Source of the DNA: Pseudomonas sp. Bc-h
Lineage (GTDB): Bacteria > Pseudomonadota > Gammaproteobacteria > Pseudomonadales > Pseudomonadaceae
NCBI RefSeq assembly: GCF_002080045.1
Contig: NZ_MUIN01000009.1
Coordinates: 188,342 to 252,341 of the forward strand
Direction of reading: 5' to 3'
Length of the DNA stretch: 64,000 nt
This document shows positions 8,832 to 18,015 of this stretch, one piece after another (position 1 is the stretch's first letter; every line of letters begins with the position of its first letter). The position numbers and the translations under genes were made by a program. Under the pieces are notes generated by a model, which saw nothing but the letters and a program-made list of their open reading frames with translations, did no database searches and was not told the origin of the DNA.

Positions 8832-9968
8832 TCACCGCGCAGCCAAGGCCCACACCCTTGCCAGATCCCGCGCGCGGTCGTGCAGCAGAGTGGCGGCGTC
8901 GCGGCAGGCCTGGTCGAGGGTCATCGGGCCGCTGGTCAGGGCAAACGCCGCGCTGATGCCGTGTTCGTAGAGATCGGCATACCCATCGCCCAAGGTTCCG
9001 GCCAGCACGATCACCGGCACGTTCTTGCGCTGAGCGATCTTCGCCACCCCGAACGGGGTCTTGCCGCGCAAGGTCTGGGCATCGAAACGGCCTTCGCCGG
9101 TGATCACCAGGTCAGCGCCTTCCAGCGCCTCGGCAAGTCCGGTGAGGTCTGCCACCACTTCCACGCCCGGCCGGAACGAAGCATTCAGATACGCCTTGGC
9201 CGCGAAGCCCATGCCGCCCGCAGCGCCGCTGCCAGGGTGCTCACTCTCATCCTTGCCCAGCACCTTCGCCGAGTGTTGGGCGAAATGCCCCAGCGACGCA
9301 TCAAGCGCCAACACCTGCTCGGGAGATGCGCCTTTCTGCGGGCCGAAGATATGCGAGGCGCCATGAAGCCCGCAAAGTGGATTGTTCACATCGGCGGCCA
9401 CTTCGAACTGCACGTCATTGAGCCGCGTGTCCATGCCGTCGATGTCGATTCGCGCCACCTTGCTCAATGCCAGACCGCCTGGCGGCAGAGGGTCATCGCT
9501 GCTGTCGAGAAAGCGTGCGCCCAGGGCGGCCAACATCCCGGTCCCGGCGTCGTTGGTGGCACTGCCGCCGATGGCCAGGATCACCCGTTGCGCGCCCGCC
9601 TCCAGCGCTGCGGCGATCAACTCGCCGGTGCCATATGACGTTGTGATCGTGGCGTCCCGCTGCTCCAGGGTGAGCAGTTGCAGACCACTGGCCATGGCCA
9701 TTTCGATGATCGCCGTGCGGGTTTCGGCCAGCCATCCCCATTGCGCTTCCACCGGCTCGCCGAGCGGGCCGGTCACCCGGTTTTTCATCCACTGCCCATC
9801 GCACGCCGCCAGCACCGCCTCGATGGTGCCCTCACCGCCATCGGCCATGGGGCATTCGACCAGACTGGCATCCGGCCAGACTTCGCGCAGCCCGGTTGCG
9901 ATGGCCTGCGCCACACCTTGAGCGCTGAGGCTGTCCTTGAAGGAATCCGGGGCGATGACGATTTTCAT
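8832..9968 (-). CDS. Glycerate kinase (GlxK/GarK type)
   Basis: The protein has 378 residues from MKIVIAPDSFKDSLSA. This start is chosen because family members begin exactly here and GGAGAA lies upstream; the frame is open 12 codons further. Hallmarks are CPMADGGEGT, AIGGSATNDAGTGMLAALGA and DLVITGEGRFDAQTLRGK. The family phosphorylates D-glycerate to 2-phosphoglycerate, the last step of glucarate/galactarate and glyoxylate-derived glycerate use. It lies near a CdaR-type regulator and gud genes, which fits a sugar-diacid role. Confidence 0.93.
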   Translation of the reverse strand: MKIVIAPDSFKDSLSAQGVAQAIATGLREVWPDASLVECPMADGGEGTIEAVLAACDGQWMKNRVTGPLGEPVEAQWGWLAETRTAIIEMAMASGLQLLTLEQRDATITTSYGTGELIAAALEAGAQRVILAIGGSATNDAGTGMLAALGARFLDSSDDPLPPGGLALSKVARIDIDGMDTRLNDVQFEVAADVNNPLCGLHGASHIFGPQKGASPEQVLALDASLGHFAQHSAKVLGKDESEHPGSGAAGGMGFAAKAYLNASFRPGVEVVADLTGLAEALEGADLVITGEGRFDAQTLRGKTPFGVAKIAQRKNVPVIVLAGTLGDGYADLYEHGISAAFALTSGPMTLDQACRDAATLLHDRARDLARVWALAAR

Positions 9969-10270
9969 GTTGTTCTCCTTATCCGATAATCGCGATCTTC
10001 GCATTACTCGCTGAAATTTCCGCCTGACCTTCGCACAACAGGTGATTCGGCAAGTTGTTCATACGAACAAAAAGCAGCGCTGCGACGAGCGCCAATCGAC
10101 GCGTTGCCGGTTGTTCTCTATAAAGATAAATATGTCGCGGGCGATTCAGCCACATTACCCGCCAGATATGACACTATATAGCCACTATTTTTACAGGGTC
10201 TCTGACCGGATCTGAATGCTCCGCCATATAAGGTCAGATCCCGCCTCTTGATGATGAAAGCTGCAGCCTT
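9969..10270. other. Gene-free gap between glycerate kinase and diguanylate cyclase
   Basis: This 302-bp divergent intergenic region is more AT-rich than the flanks. It must hold the promoters of both genes. I see no strong palindrome, coding frame or repeat in it. Confidence 0.5.
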
Positions 10271-11473
10271 ATGCTCCTGAACGATCCGGTTACCCTGCTT
10301 TTCATCATCATCCCCTTCGGACTCATGACCACGCTGATGCTCTGCCTGTCGTATGTCGGCACCAGCGACCATCGTGCGCCGCTGCATTGGTGGATCGCCG
10401 GCGATCTGGTGCTCGCAGTCTATCGCGCGGTGGATCTGCTACAGCCGGGCGTAGTCGCGCCCGAATACGACTGGCTCGGCATACTGTCGCCACAGACGGC
10501 CTTTATCGCCAATACTGCCGGGCTGCTGCTCGCCATCGGCTGCCACACCCTGGCGTTGCATCAATTATCCGACCAGCGCTGCAATGTTCAGTGGCACGCA
10601 CGGACGCTACTGGCTCCGGTGCTGATCTACGGCATCGGCGCCAGTGCGCTGCTGCACAACGAATACATGCTGTCGTGGTTCTTTCTGTTCTGCGTGATCA
10701 CCATCGGCATCCAGTTCTACGTGACCTGGCCCTTGAGGAAACGCTTTCGCGGTGCGTGGGCACTGCTGACCGGGCATGTGGCGCTGCTGATTTTCCATGC
10801 GCATTCGACCGTAATCCTGACGCTGGAACCCCCACCGCCGTTGAGTTTCGATGAACCGGACATGTTCTCTCTGCCCGCGCTGGCGATGGATTTCATGGTC
10901 TCGTTCCTGTTCACCTTGAGTTTCGCGCTGATGCTGCAGGAGCAGCTGCGCCAGCAGGTGGTACAACTGAGCATCACCGACACCCTGACCGGCGCGCTCA
11001 ACCGTCGAGGTGCGGTGTCGACCATTCTTCAGGAGCGGCGTCAGAACGGCCCGCAGCGCTACCCGCTGTCGGTGGCGATGATCGACCTGGACAACTTCAA
11101 ACGTATCAACGATCAGCACGGTCACGCTGCCGGCGATACGGCACTGCAAGTGTTCGCCAGCACCGTCACGCGGCTGATTCGCAAAGACGATATCTTCGTG
11201 CGCTGGGGCGGCGAGGAGTTTCTGCTGGTCTTCCCCGGGACGGATATCGCTCAGGCGCAGGGGTTCATGAGTCGCCTGCGCGAAGCCCTGAACAGCGAGC
11301 AGCCCACGCCATCACTGCCCTTGCCTATCGGCTTCAGTGCGGGACTGGCGCAGACTTCGTCGATGAACAGCCGGGAAGACTTCGAAGCGTTGCTGCGCTC
11401 GGTGGACAAGGCGCTGTACCGGGCCAAGCGCGTGCGCGGGCGGGTCGAGGTGGTTGAGGCGGTCGATCTTTAG
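10271..11473 (+). CDS. Membrane-anchored diguanylate cyclase (GGDEF)
   Basis: The protein has 400 residues. The N-terminal half has about six to seven hydrophobic segments (residues 8-220). The C-terminal GGDEF domain (about 235-398) includes ITDTLTGALNRRG and VAMIDLDNFKRINDQHGHAAGD, and the active-site loop GGEEF near residue 314. RKDD five residues upstream of GGEEF is an intact RxxD inhibitory site, so product feedback is expected. It should make cyclic di-GMP from two GTP, governing biofilm and motility, with the membrane part as a sensor. It sits between glycerate kinase and cdaR without an obvious metabolic link. Confidence 0.93.
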   Translation: MLLNDPVTLLFIIIPFGLMTTLMLCLSYVGTSDHRAPLHWWIAGDLVLAVYRAVDLLQPGVVAPEYDWLGILSPQTAFIANTAGLLLAIGCHTLALHQLSDQRCNVQWHARTLLAPVLIYGIGASALLHNEYMLSWFFLFCVITIGIQFYVTWPLRKRFRGAWALLTGHVALLIFHAHSTVILTLEPPPPLSFDEPDMFSLPALAMDFMVSFLFTLSFALMLQEQLRQQVVQLSITDTLTGALNRRGAVSTILQERRQNGPQRYPLSVAMIDLDNFKRINDQHGHAAGDTALQVFASTVTRLIRKDDIFVRWGGEEFLLVFPGTDIAQAQGFMSRLREALNSEQPTPSLPLPIGFSAGLAQTSSMNSREDFEALLRSVDKALYRAKRVRGRVEVVEAVDL

Positions 11474-11486
11474 CGATCCGCGCCGC

Positions 11487-12584
11487 TCAGACTCGCGCCA
11501 CCATCTGCATCCCCAGATACAAGCGCAACAGATCATCGGTGCGATACGGGTCGCAACCGCTGACCTCGGCAATCTTTTCCAGGCGATAACGCAGGCTATT
11601 GCGGTGAATGCCCAGTGCGTCGGCACAGGCCTGACTTTCGCCGCTGTAATCGAACCAGGCGCGCAGGGTGTCGAGCAGTTGCCCGTTGCCTTGCAGCCGG
11701 GTCACGGGTTCGGCCACACCTTCAGCCAGCCAGTCGTGACGGTTTCGCCAGAACAACACCGAGAGCCGATGACTCGCCAGCCGCAACAGCTTCTGTTGCG
11801 GTTGAACGTGGCGAGCGTAGTCGAGCAGGTCGCGGGCGCCAGCGCAGGCGTTACGCAGCGATGCCAGGTCGCTCGAAGGCTCGACCGTCGCCATGCGCAG
11901 CACCGGCCAGCCCTGCTCATCGAACTGTTCAAGGAGCAAGGCATCGTCGCGGTCCTTGCCCGCCGCCCGACACCAATAGACCAGACTCGGCTCGCAGGAC
12001 ACGCACCAACTGTTGGCGTAACGGCCGTTGAGCCAGGCGGCAAGTTGCCCGGCGTAAGTCGTGTCAGCAGGCAGCTCGATCACTACCGCCTGACGCGGCA
12101 ACTGCGGCTGCAAACCCAGCTGCTCGGCCTCCTCGACCAGATGCCCGGCACTGTCGCCCAGCAGCAAACGCGACAGCAAATCCTCACTGCGCTGATGCCG
12201 CCACTGCTGATCGGCCTGCTGACGCCGGTGCTCCATCAACATCTCGGCGGTCATTTTCACCAGCTCGGCGTAAACCCGCACCTCGTCGGGCTCGCCGGTG
12301 ATGCCCAGCACCCCCACCAGCTTCTGATCCAGCATCAACGGCAGGTTCACTCCCGGCCGCACGCCGTTCAATTGCCGAGCGGTATGGGAGTCGATCTCCA
12401 CCACCCGACTGTTGGCCAGCACCAGTTGCGCCCCCTCGTGCCGCGTGTACAACCGCTCCGCTTCGCCGCTGCCAATGATGATGCCCAGGTAATCCATGAC
12501 ATTGACGTTGAACGGCAAGATCGCCATCGCCCGATCGACGATGTCCTGGGCCAGGGCATGATCAAGGGCGAACATGAGGCACAT
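11487..12584 (-). CDS. cdaR: CdaR-family sugar diacid regulator
   Basis: The protein has 365 residues. The N-terminal putative sugar-diacid recognition domain (about 1-135; LAQDIVDRAMAILPFNVNVM, IIGSGEAERLYTRHEGA) is followed by a GAF-like/GGDEF-like middle and a C-terminal PucR-type HTH (DALGIHRNSLRYRLEKIAEV). In E. coli CdaR activates garPLRK and gud operons in response to glucarate, galactarate and glycerate. Here it is next but one to a glycerate kinase gene and 3 kb from gudP/gudD, matching that role. An internal Met at residue 4 is an alternative start. Confidence 0.88.
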   Translation of the reverse strand: MCLMFALDHALAQDIVDRAMAILPFNVNVMDYLGIIIGSGEAERLYTRHEGAQLVLANSRVVEIDSHTARQLNGVRPGVNLPLMLDQKLVGVLGITGEPDEVRVYAELVKMTAEMLMEHRRQQADQQWRHQRSEDLLSRLLLGDSAGHLVEEAEQLGLQPQLPRQAVVIELPADTTYAGQLAAWLNGRYANSWCVSCEPSLVYWCRAAGKDRDDALLLEQFDEQGWPVLRMATVEPSSDLASLRNACAGARDLLDYARHVQPQQKLLRLASHRLSVLFWRNRHDWLAEGVAEPVTRLQGNGQLLDTLRAWFDYSGESQACADALGIHRNSLRYRLEKIAEVSGCDPYRTDDLLRLYLGMQMVARV

Positions 12585-12779
12585 CCGGCGAGCGAGGGGA
12601 TAGAAGGTTCATACACATCACGACTTGTTTTTGTTGGTGGGGGGAGTCTGCCTGATTTTTGCGGCGAGTTCCTGCATCAGAATGTGAGCCCCCGATACCC
12701 AGCGCGCAAACGCCATGGCACAGTGCCGAACATTGTCGTCAGAAATTCTTCTCTCAGTCAGCGAGTAAGCCATTCAGTG

Positions 12780-13997
12780 ATGCACAGAGCAGCCCGCCAC
12801 TTGCGCCTTCCCCACCTCGCCCTATCGCTGTCGCTATTGACCCTGCAAGCCTGCGCGTCCGGCGATGCGCCGCTGGGGCAGGCGAGTTTTGCCGAGTATC
12901 GCCAGCAGACGCTCGCCTGGATGCAGGCAAACCGGACCTTTCAGACCGACGACCATGGCGCCGAGCTTGAATGGAATGCACCGCGTGAATGGCGACCGGA
13001 TGGCGTTGCCAAGCGAGGCATTTTGCTGGTCCACGGCCTCGGCGATTCGCCGTTTTCGTTCAACGATGTCGGGCAGAAGCTGGCTGACCAGGGGTTTCTG
13101 GTGCGCTCGGTGCTGCTGCCCGGGCATGGCAGCAAGCCTTCGGACATGCTCGATGTGACGCTCAAACAGTGGCAGGAAGTGGTCCGCGAGCAGGCGCAGA
13201 TCATGCAGCGCGAGGTGCCGACGGTGTATCTGGGCGGGTTCTCCACAGGCGCGGATCTGGTGCTGGACTACGCCTATGAGCATCCGGAGATTGCCGGGCT
13301 GGTGTTGTTTTCTCCGGCATTCCGCCCAGAAAACACCTACGCCTGGCTCACCCAGTACATCGGCTGGTTTCGTCCGTGGCTGGCAAAACCGGACGATGGT
13401 GTCCGGCCCATGCAGACGCCGGTTCGCTACCTCAACGTGCCCACCAACGGCTTTGCCCAGTTCTATCGCAGCGCGCTGCTGGCTCAGGACCATATCGAAC
13501 AGCGGCCTTACGACAAACCGGTGTTCATCGCCATTACCCAGCACGATTCAGTGCTCGATACGGCCTATGTGCTGGACAACTTCAACACCCGCTTCCGCAA
13601 CCCGACCAGTCGGCTGATCTGGTATGGCGACACGCCGGCGCCAGCCGCAAAAACGCCACGGGTGCTGGTGCGCAATGACTACCTGCCGCAATACCGCATC
13701 GCGCAGTTCTCGCACATGGGGTTGATGTTCTCGCCCGACGACGCGCTGTACGGCAAGGATGGCAAGCAGCGGATCTGCTGGAACGGACAGCAGGCCGAAG
13801 ACATGCACAAATGCCTGAATGGCGGCCCGGTGTGGTATTCGGATTGGGGACATCGCGAGCCGGGCAAGGTGTTCGCGCGGCTGACGTTCAATCCGTATTT
13901 CGAGTGGCAGATGGGGGTAATGATGGGGGTTTTGAACGGCGAAAGATCTAGCGCACCGCTCTCGCTGGTTGATGAACCTCCCAGCAGACGACACTGA
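12780..13997 (+). CDS. Alpha/beta hydrolase lipoprotein
   Basis: The start chosen is ATG 12780. It gives a 405-residue protein with a lipoprotein signal (LALSLSLLTLQACASGD, lipobox L-Q-A-C), so it should be lipidated. The upstream open frame is only the antisense of cdaR. The hydrolase core has GILLVHGLGDSPFSF (oxyanion HG), GGFSTGADLVLDYAYEHPEI with GFSTG as the nucleophile elbow (Ser), and a late SHMG that may supply the His. It resembles monoacylglycerol-lipase/esterase-like proteins; the substrate is unknown. It is divergent from cdaR with a 195-bp gap. Confidence 0.8.
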   Translation: MHRAARHLRLPHLALSLSLLTLQACASGDAPLGQASFAEYRQQTLAWMQANRTFQTDDHGAELEWNAPREWRPDGVAKRGILLVHGLGDSPFSFNDVGQKLADQGFLVRSVLLPGHGSKPSDMLDVTLKQWQEVVREQAQIMQREVPTVYLGGFSTGADLVLDYAYEHPEIAGLVLFSPAFRPENTYAWLTQYIGWFRPWLAKPDDGVRPMQTPVRYLNVPTNGFAQFYRSALLAQDHIEQRPYDKPVFIAITQHDSVLDTAYVLDNFNTRFRNPTSRLIWYGDTPAPAAKTPRVLVRNDYLPQYRIAQFSHMGLMFSPDDALYGKDGKQRICWNGQQAEDMHKCLNGGPVWYSDWGHREPGKVFARLTFNPYFEWQMGVMMGVLNGERSSAPLSLVDEPPSRRH

Positions 13998-14045
13998 CCT
14001 GTGAGAGGGTGCAGGCCAAGCCGACGCACTGTGGAGATATTCAAC

Positions 14046-14786
14046 TCACTCCACCGGCGCGAGGCGCTCGCGGCTGTTGCTCAAATGCGTCCACATCGCG
14101 GCCCGCGCAGCATCCGGGTCTTGCCGGCGAATCGCGGCCAGGATGGCCTCATGTTCGAGGTTCGCCAGATAGGCGTGATGGGTGAGGCTGCTCCCCGCCC
14201 TTTCGCTGGATGCAATGCGGCTGCGGGGAATCACGGCATTGCCCAGGTTGTGCAGGATCTCGACGAAATACGGATTGCCGGTCGCCTCGGCGATCAGCAG
14301 ATGAAAACGTCGGTCGGCCTCCACGCAGCTGTCCTCCTTGGCCAGCAGGTCCTGATAGTCATCCAGCGCCATGCGCATGGCCGACAATTGCTCAGGGGTC
14401 CGACGCTGGGCTGCCAGCGCCACGGACTGCGTTTCAAGACCCATGCGCAGCTCGATGATGTGCCGCACGCTGAACGCCGTCTCCACTTTCAAGTGCAGGC
14501 CGCTCTGTTCCGAGCGTTGCAGCACGAAGGTGCCCTTGCCCTGATGGGTTTCCACCAGACCGGACGCCTGTAACTTGGAAATCGCCTCCCGCACCACGGT
14601 TCGGCTGACACCATGCTCGCGGACGATCTCGCTTTCGGAGGGCAGCTTCTCACCCGGCGCGATGGAGCCCATCAAGATGCGCTGACTGAGATCGGTGACC
14701 AGATCCGTCGCCAGGTTGTGTTGCCGTCGTTTGGGTAGCGTTCGTTCAGGCGCTTGCATGGGCAGTTGTCCGATCAGTGACATCAT
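14046..14786 (-). CDS. GntR-family regulator, FadR subfamily
   Basis: The protein has 246 residues: a winged HTH at about 25-95 (GEKLPSESEIVREHGVSRTV and VREAISKLQASGLVETHQGK) and an all-helical FCD ligand domain (about 105-235) with the metal-binding D-x3-H pattern in EADRRFHLLIAEATGN. FadR-type members commonly repress sugar-acid catabolic genes. Divergent from the GudP-like permease and gudD, it is the likely local repressor of glucarate uptake and dehydration. The ligand is inferred from context only. Confidence 0.88.
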   Translation of the reverse strand: MMSLIGQLPMQAPERTLPKRRQHNLATDLVTDLSQRILMGSIAPGEKLPSESEIVREHGVSRTVVREAISKLQASGLVETHQGKGTFVLQRSEQSGLHLKVETAFSVRHIIELRMGLETQSVALAAQRRTPEQLSAMRMALDDYQDLLAKEDSCVEADRRFHLLIAEATGNPYFVEILHNLGNAVIPRSRIASSERAGSSLTHHAYLANLEHEAILAAIRRQDPDAARAAMWTHLSNSRERLAPVE

Positions 14787-15104
14787 CAGAGCCGCAAATC
14801 AGCCTCGGCCCACTTGTATTTTTTTAACCTGACGGGCTTGACCAGGCGATCAGCCGTTATCGTGAAAACGGCACTCGCCGTGCGCAAACCCCTCATTAAT
14901 CCGAGGCCAAACGCGTGTCGACCTACTCATCCAACTTGTCAGACAGGCAAGAATATTCCTTCGAAAAATTTCCCACAAGGCCCGCAAAATCGCTTGCGGA
15001 GCGCCACCGTACTTGTATGATGACTGGCAACAAGGCGCACACACCTTGTCACACACATTAGAAGTAACAACCCGCATAAAAATAATCAGTGGGAGTTAAT
15101 CAGC
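14787..15104. promoter_or_regulatory. Divergent gntR/gudP control region
   Basis: This 318-bp region has no gene. It holds three TTGT-centred segments that could be half-sites of a FadR-type operator: CTTGTATT at 14813, CTTGTCAGACAGGCAAG at 14935-14951 and CTTGTATGATGACTGG at 15012-15027. The last is about 80 bp upstream of gudP. GGGAG at 15091-15095 is the ribosome site for the GTG start at 15105. Operator assignment is tentative. Confidence 0.4.
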
Positions 15105-16454
15105 GTGAACACATCCTCATCACGGGTGGATGACGCCCCGGATTCCGTGTTGCAGTCGGCGGTCTCCAAGGTCAAACGTCATATCCTGCCGCTGTTCGTC
15201 ATCATGTTCATCGTCAACTATATCGACCGGGTCAACATCGGGTTCGTGCGTAGTCACATGGAACATGATCTGGGTATTGGCGCTGCCGCCTACGGCTTCG
15301 GTGCCGGCCTGTTCTTCATCGCTTACGCGCTGTTCGAAGTCCCCTCCAACATCCTCTTGCAGAAAGTCGGCGCACGCATCTGGCTGACCCGGATCATGTT
15401 CACCTGGGGTCTGGTTGCCTGCGGCATGGCTTTTATTCAGACCGAAACCCACTTCTATATCCTGCGTTTCTTGCTGGGGGTGGCCGAAGCCGGTTTCTTT
15501 CCGGGTGTGATCTACTACTTCACCCGCTGGTTGCCTGGCGTCGAACGCGGCAAGGCGATTGCGATTTTCCTCAGTGGCTCGGCGTTCGCCTCGCTGATCT
15601 CCGGCCCCCTCTCCGGCCTGCTGCTGCAGATCGAAGGTCTGGGTTTCCACGGCTGGCAGTGGATGTACTTCATTGAAGGCATGTTCTCGGTGGTGCTGTG
15701 CTTCTTCGTCTGGTTCTGGCTGGACTCCAAGCCCCACGATGCCAAATGGCTGAGCGCTGCCGAGAAGGACGCACTGGTCAACGCCATCGATGCCGAGCAG
15801 AAGGCCCGTGAAGCGGCAAATCCGGTAAAGCTGTCCATCGGCAAGCTGCTCAAGGACCCACAGATCATCCTGTTCTGCCTGATGTACTTCTTCATTCAGT
15901 TGACGATCTACGCCGCCACCTTCTGGCTGCCGAGCATCATCAAGAAAATGGGTGACCTGAGCGACTTCCAGGTCGGCCTGTTCAACTCGATCCCCTGGTT
16001 CATCGCCATCGTCTGCATGTACGGTTTCGCCGCCATGTCAGCCAAATGGAAGCACCAGCAGGCCTGGGTGGCCACCGCGCTGCTGATCGCCGCTGCCGGC
16101 ATGTTCATGTCCACCACGGGTGGCCCGGTGTTCGCCTTCGTCGCTATCTGCTTCGCGGCGATGGGCTTCAAATCGGCCTCTTCGCTGTTCTGGCCGATCC
16201 CTCAGGGCTATCTGGATGCGCGCATCGCAGCCGGCGTCATCGCCCTGATCAACTCGGTGGGTAACCTTGGCGGCTTCGTCGCCCCGACCACCTTCGGCAT
16301 CCTTGAACAGCAGACCGGCTCGATTCAGGGCGGCCTGTACGGCCTGACCGCGACTTCGATCATCGCCGCGATCCTGGTGTTCACCGTACGCACCACGCCC
16401 AAGCCGGGCGCGGTGCCGGTGGCCAAGGTCAACGCCACGCCCAGCCATTCCTGA
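15105..16454 (+). CDS. gudP: MFS transporter, anion:cation symporter family, probable glucarate/galactarate permease
   Basis: The protein has 449 residues and 12 predicted helices. It starts at GTG 15105 (GGGAG nine bases upstream). NYIDRVNIGFVRSHMEHDLG and ALFEVPSNILLQKVGARIWL are hallmarks of the ACS/phthalate-permease branch that includes GudP, GarP and ExuT, proton symporters for hexuronates and sugar diacids. Being directly upstream of glucarate dehydratase (76-bp gap, same strand) supports glucarate import. It is probably co-transcribed with gudD and repressed by the divergent GntR protein. Confidence 0.88.
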   Translation: MNTSSSRVDDAPDSVLQSAVSKVKRHILPLFVIMFIVNYIDRVNIGFVRSHMEHDLGIGAAAYGFGAGLFFIAYALFEVPSNILLQKVGARIWLTRIMFTWGLVACGMAFIQTETHFYILRFLLGVAEAGFFPGVIYYFTRWLPGVERGKAIAIFLSGSAFASLISGPLSGLLLQIEGLGFHGWQWMYFIEGMFSVVLCFFVWFWLDSKPHDAKWLSAAEKDALVNAIDAEQKAREAANPVKLSIGKLLKDPQIILFCLMYFFIQLTIYAATFWLPSIIKKMGDLSDFQVGLFNSIPWFIAIVCMYGFAAMSAKWKHQQAWVATALLIAAAGMFMSTTGGPVFAFVAICFAAMGFKSASSLFWPIPQGYLDARIAAGVIALINSVGNLGGFVAPTTFGILEQQTGSIQGGLYGLTATSIIAAILVFTVRTTPKPGAVPVAKVNATPSHS

Positions 16455-16530
16455 TGCTCTGAACCTTCAAAGCCCTGAACCTCGTTTTGACGGCGCCCGC
16501 GTGGCGCCCTGTAGACCCAAGGATTTAGCC

Positions 16531-17874
16531 ATGACCACACAGCACAACGGCGGCACCCCAGTCATCACCGAGATGCACGTCATCCCGGTGGCAGGCCACG
16601 ACGACATGCTGCTCAACCTGAGCGGCGCCCACGGCCCGTATTTCACCCGCAACATCGTGATTCTGAAGGACAACGCAGGCCACACCGGTGTCGGCGAAAT
16701 CCCTGGCGGCGAGAAGATCCGCCAGACCCTGGAAGACGCCCGCTCGCTGGTGGTCGGCAGCACGGTCGGCAATTACCAGAAGATTTTGAACGATGTGCGC
16801 CGCACCTTCGCCGAACGCGACTCCGGCGGCCGCGGCCTGCAGACCTTCGACCTGCGCATCACCATTCACGCCGTCACCGGTATCGAAGCCGCGGTGCTCG
16901 ACCTGCTGGGTCAACATCTGGAAGTGCCGGTCGCCGCCCTGCTCGGCGAAGGCCAGCAGCGCGATGAAGTGAAGATGCTCGGCTACCTGTTCTACGTCGG
17001 TGACCAGAAAAAAACCAACCTGCCGTACCGCACCGAAAACGACGCCGACAACGAGTGGTTCCGCGTGCGTCACGAAGAGGCGCTGACCCCCGAAGGCGTC
17101 GTGCGTCTGGCCGAAGCGGCGTTCGCTCAATACGGTTTCGAAGACTTCAAACTCAAGGGCGGCGTACTCAGCGGCGATGCGGAAATCGAAGCCGTGACGG
17201 CGCTGGCCGAGCGCTTCCCGAAAGCGCGCATCACCCTGGACCCGAACGGCGCCTGGTCGCTGAAGGAAGCCATCCGCCTGTGCCGCGATCAACACAAGGT
17301 GCTGGCATACGCAGAAGACCCGTGCGGCGCGGAAAACGGCTATTCGGGCCGCGAGGTCATGGCTGAATTCCGCCGTGCTACCGGTCTGCGCACCGCGACC
17401 AACATGATCGCCACCGACTGGCGTGAAATGGGTCATGCGATCCAGCTGCAATCGGTGGACATCCCGCTGGCCGACCCGCACTTCTGGACCATGCAGGGTT
17501 CGGTGCGCGTGGCGCAGATGTGCAACGAGTGGGGCCTGACCTGGGGTTCGCATTCCAACAACCACTTCGACATTTCGCTGGCGATGTTCACTCACGCCGC
17601 CGCCGCTGCACCGGGCAACATCACGGCCATCGACACCCACTGGATCTGGCAGGACGGTCAGCGCCTGACCAAAGCCCCGCTGCAGATCGTCGGCGGCAAC
17701 GTGCAGGTGCCGAAGAAGCCGGGCCTGGGGGTCGAAATCGACATGGACCAGGTCGGCAAGGCCCACGAGCTGTACAAAGGCATGGGCCTGGGTGCGCGCG
17801 ATGACAGCGTTGCCATGCAGTTCCTGGTGCCGAACTGGAGTTTCAATAACAAGCAGCCTTGCCTGGTGCGCTAA
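16531..17874 (+). CDS. gudD: Glucarate dehydratase
   Basis: The protein has 447 residues from ATG 16531 (AAGGA just upstream; the frame is open ten codons earlier). It is an enolase-superfamily member: capping domain, then a barrel with FEDFKLKGG (catalytic Lys pair K-x-K), ITLDPNGAW and AYAEDPCGAENGYSGREVMA (metal ligands D, E), TNMIATDW and LTWGSHSNNHFDISLAMFTH (catalytic His). It dehydrates D-glucarate to 5-dehydro-4-deoxyglucarate in the cytosol. The downstream enzymes (dehydratase/decarboxylase and KGSA dehydrogenase) are not in this window. Confidence 0.96.
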   Translation: MTTQHNGGTPVITEMHVIPVAGHDDMLLNLSGAHGPYFTRNIVILKDNAGHTGVGEIPGGEKIRQTLEDARSLVVGSTVGNYQKILNDVRRTFAERDSGGRGLQTFDLRITIHAVTGIEAAVLDLLGQHLEVPVAALLGEGQQRDEVKMLGYLFYVGDQKKTNLPYRTENDADNEWFRVRHEEALTPEGVVRLAEAAFAQYGFEDFKLKGGVLSGDAEIEAVTALAERFPKARITLDPNGAWSLKEAIRLCRDQHKVLAYAEDPCGAENGYSGREVMAEFRRATGLRTATNMIATDWREMGHAIQLQSVDIPLADPHFWTMQGSVRVAQMCNEWGLTWGSHSNNHFDISLAMFTHAAAAAPGNITAIDTHWIWQDGQRLTKAPLQIVGGNVQVPKKPGLGVEIDMDQVGKAHELYKGMGLGARDDSVAMQFLVPNWSFNNKQPCLVR

Positions 17875-17922
17875 GCGCCGGGGCTGTTTGTAACCGATCC
17901 ACGTTAACTGCCATATGGCGAC

Positions 17923-17952
17923 CGGCGCGTAACCCCTTGCGCGCCGTTTTTC
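17923..17952 (+). terminator. Rho-independent terminator of the gud operon
   Basis: A 7-bp stem, CGGCGCG (17923-17929) with CGCGCCG (17940-17946), has a 10-base loop and is followed by TTTTTCTT. It lies 49 bp after the gudD stop, so gudP-gudD is likely the whole transcript. Confidence 0.8.
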
Positions 17953-18015
17953 TTCCCCCGCTGCAACGACTTCGGCGTGCTAAGGTTTGCGCATATCGCT
18001 GCCGTGAAGCCCTCC

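Noticed and set aside
11454..12779. Long N-terminal extension of the lipoprotein hydrolase frame
   Set aside because: The extension is antisense of cdaR. The lipoprotein leader from ATG 12780 is the convincing start.
16525..17766. 413-residue minus-strand frame
   Set aside because: It is antisense of gudD, which has clear enolase-superfamily motifs.
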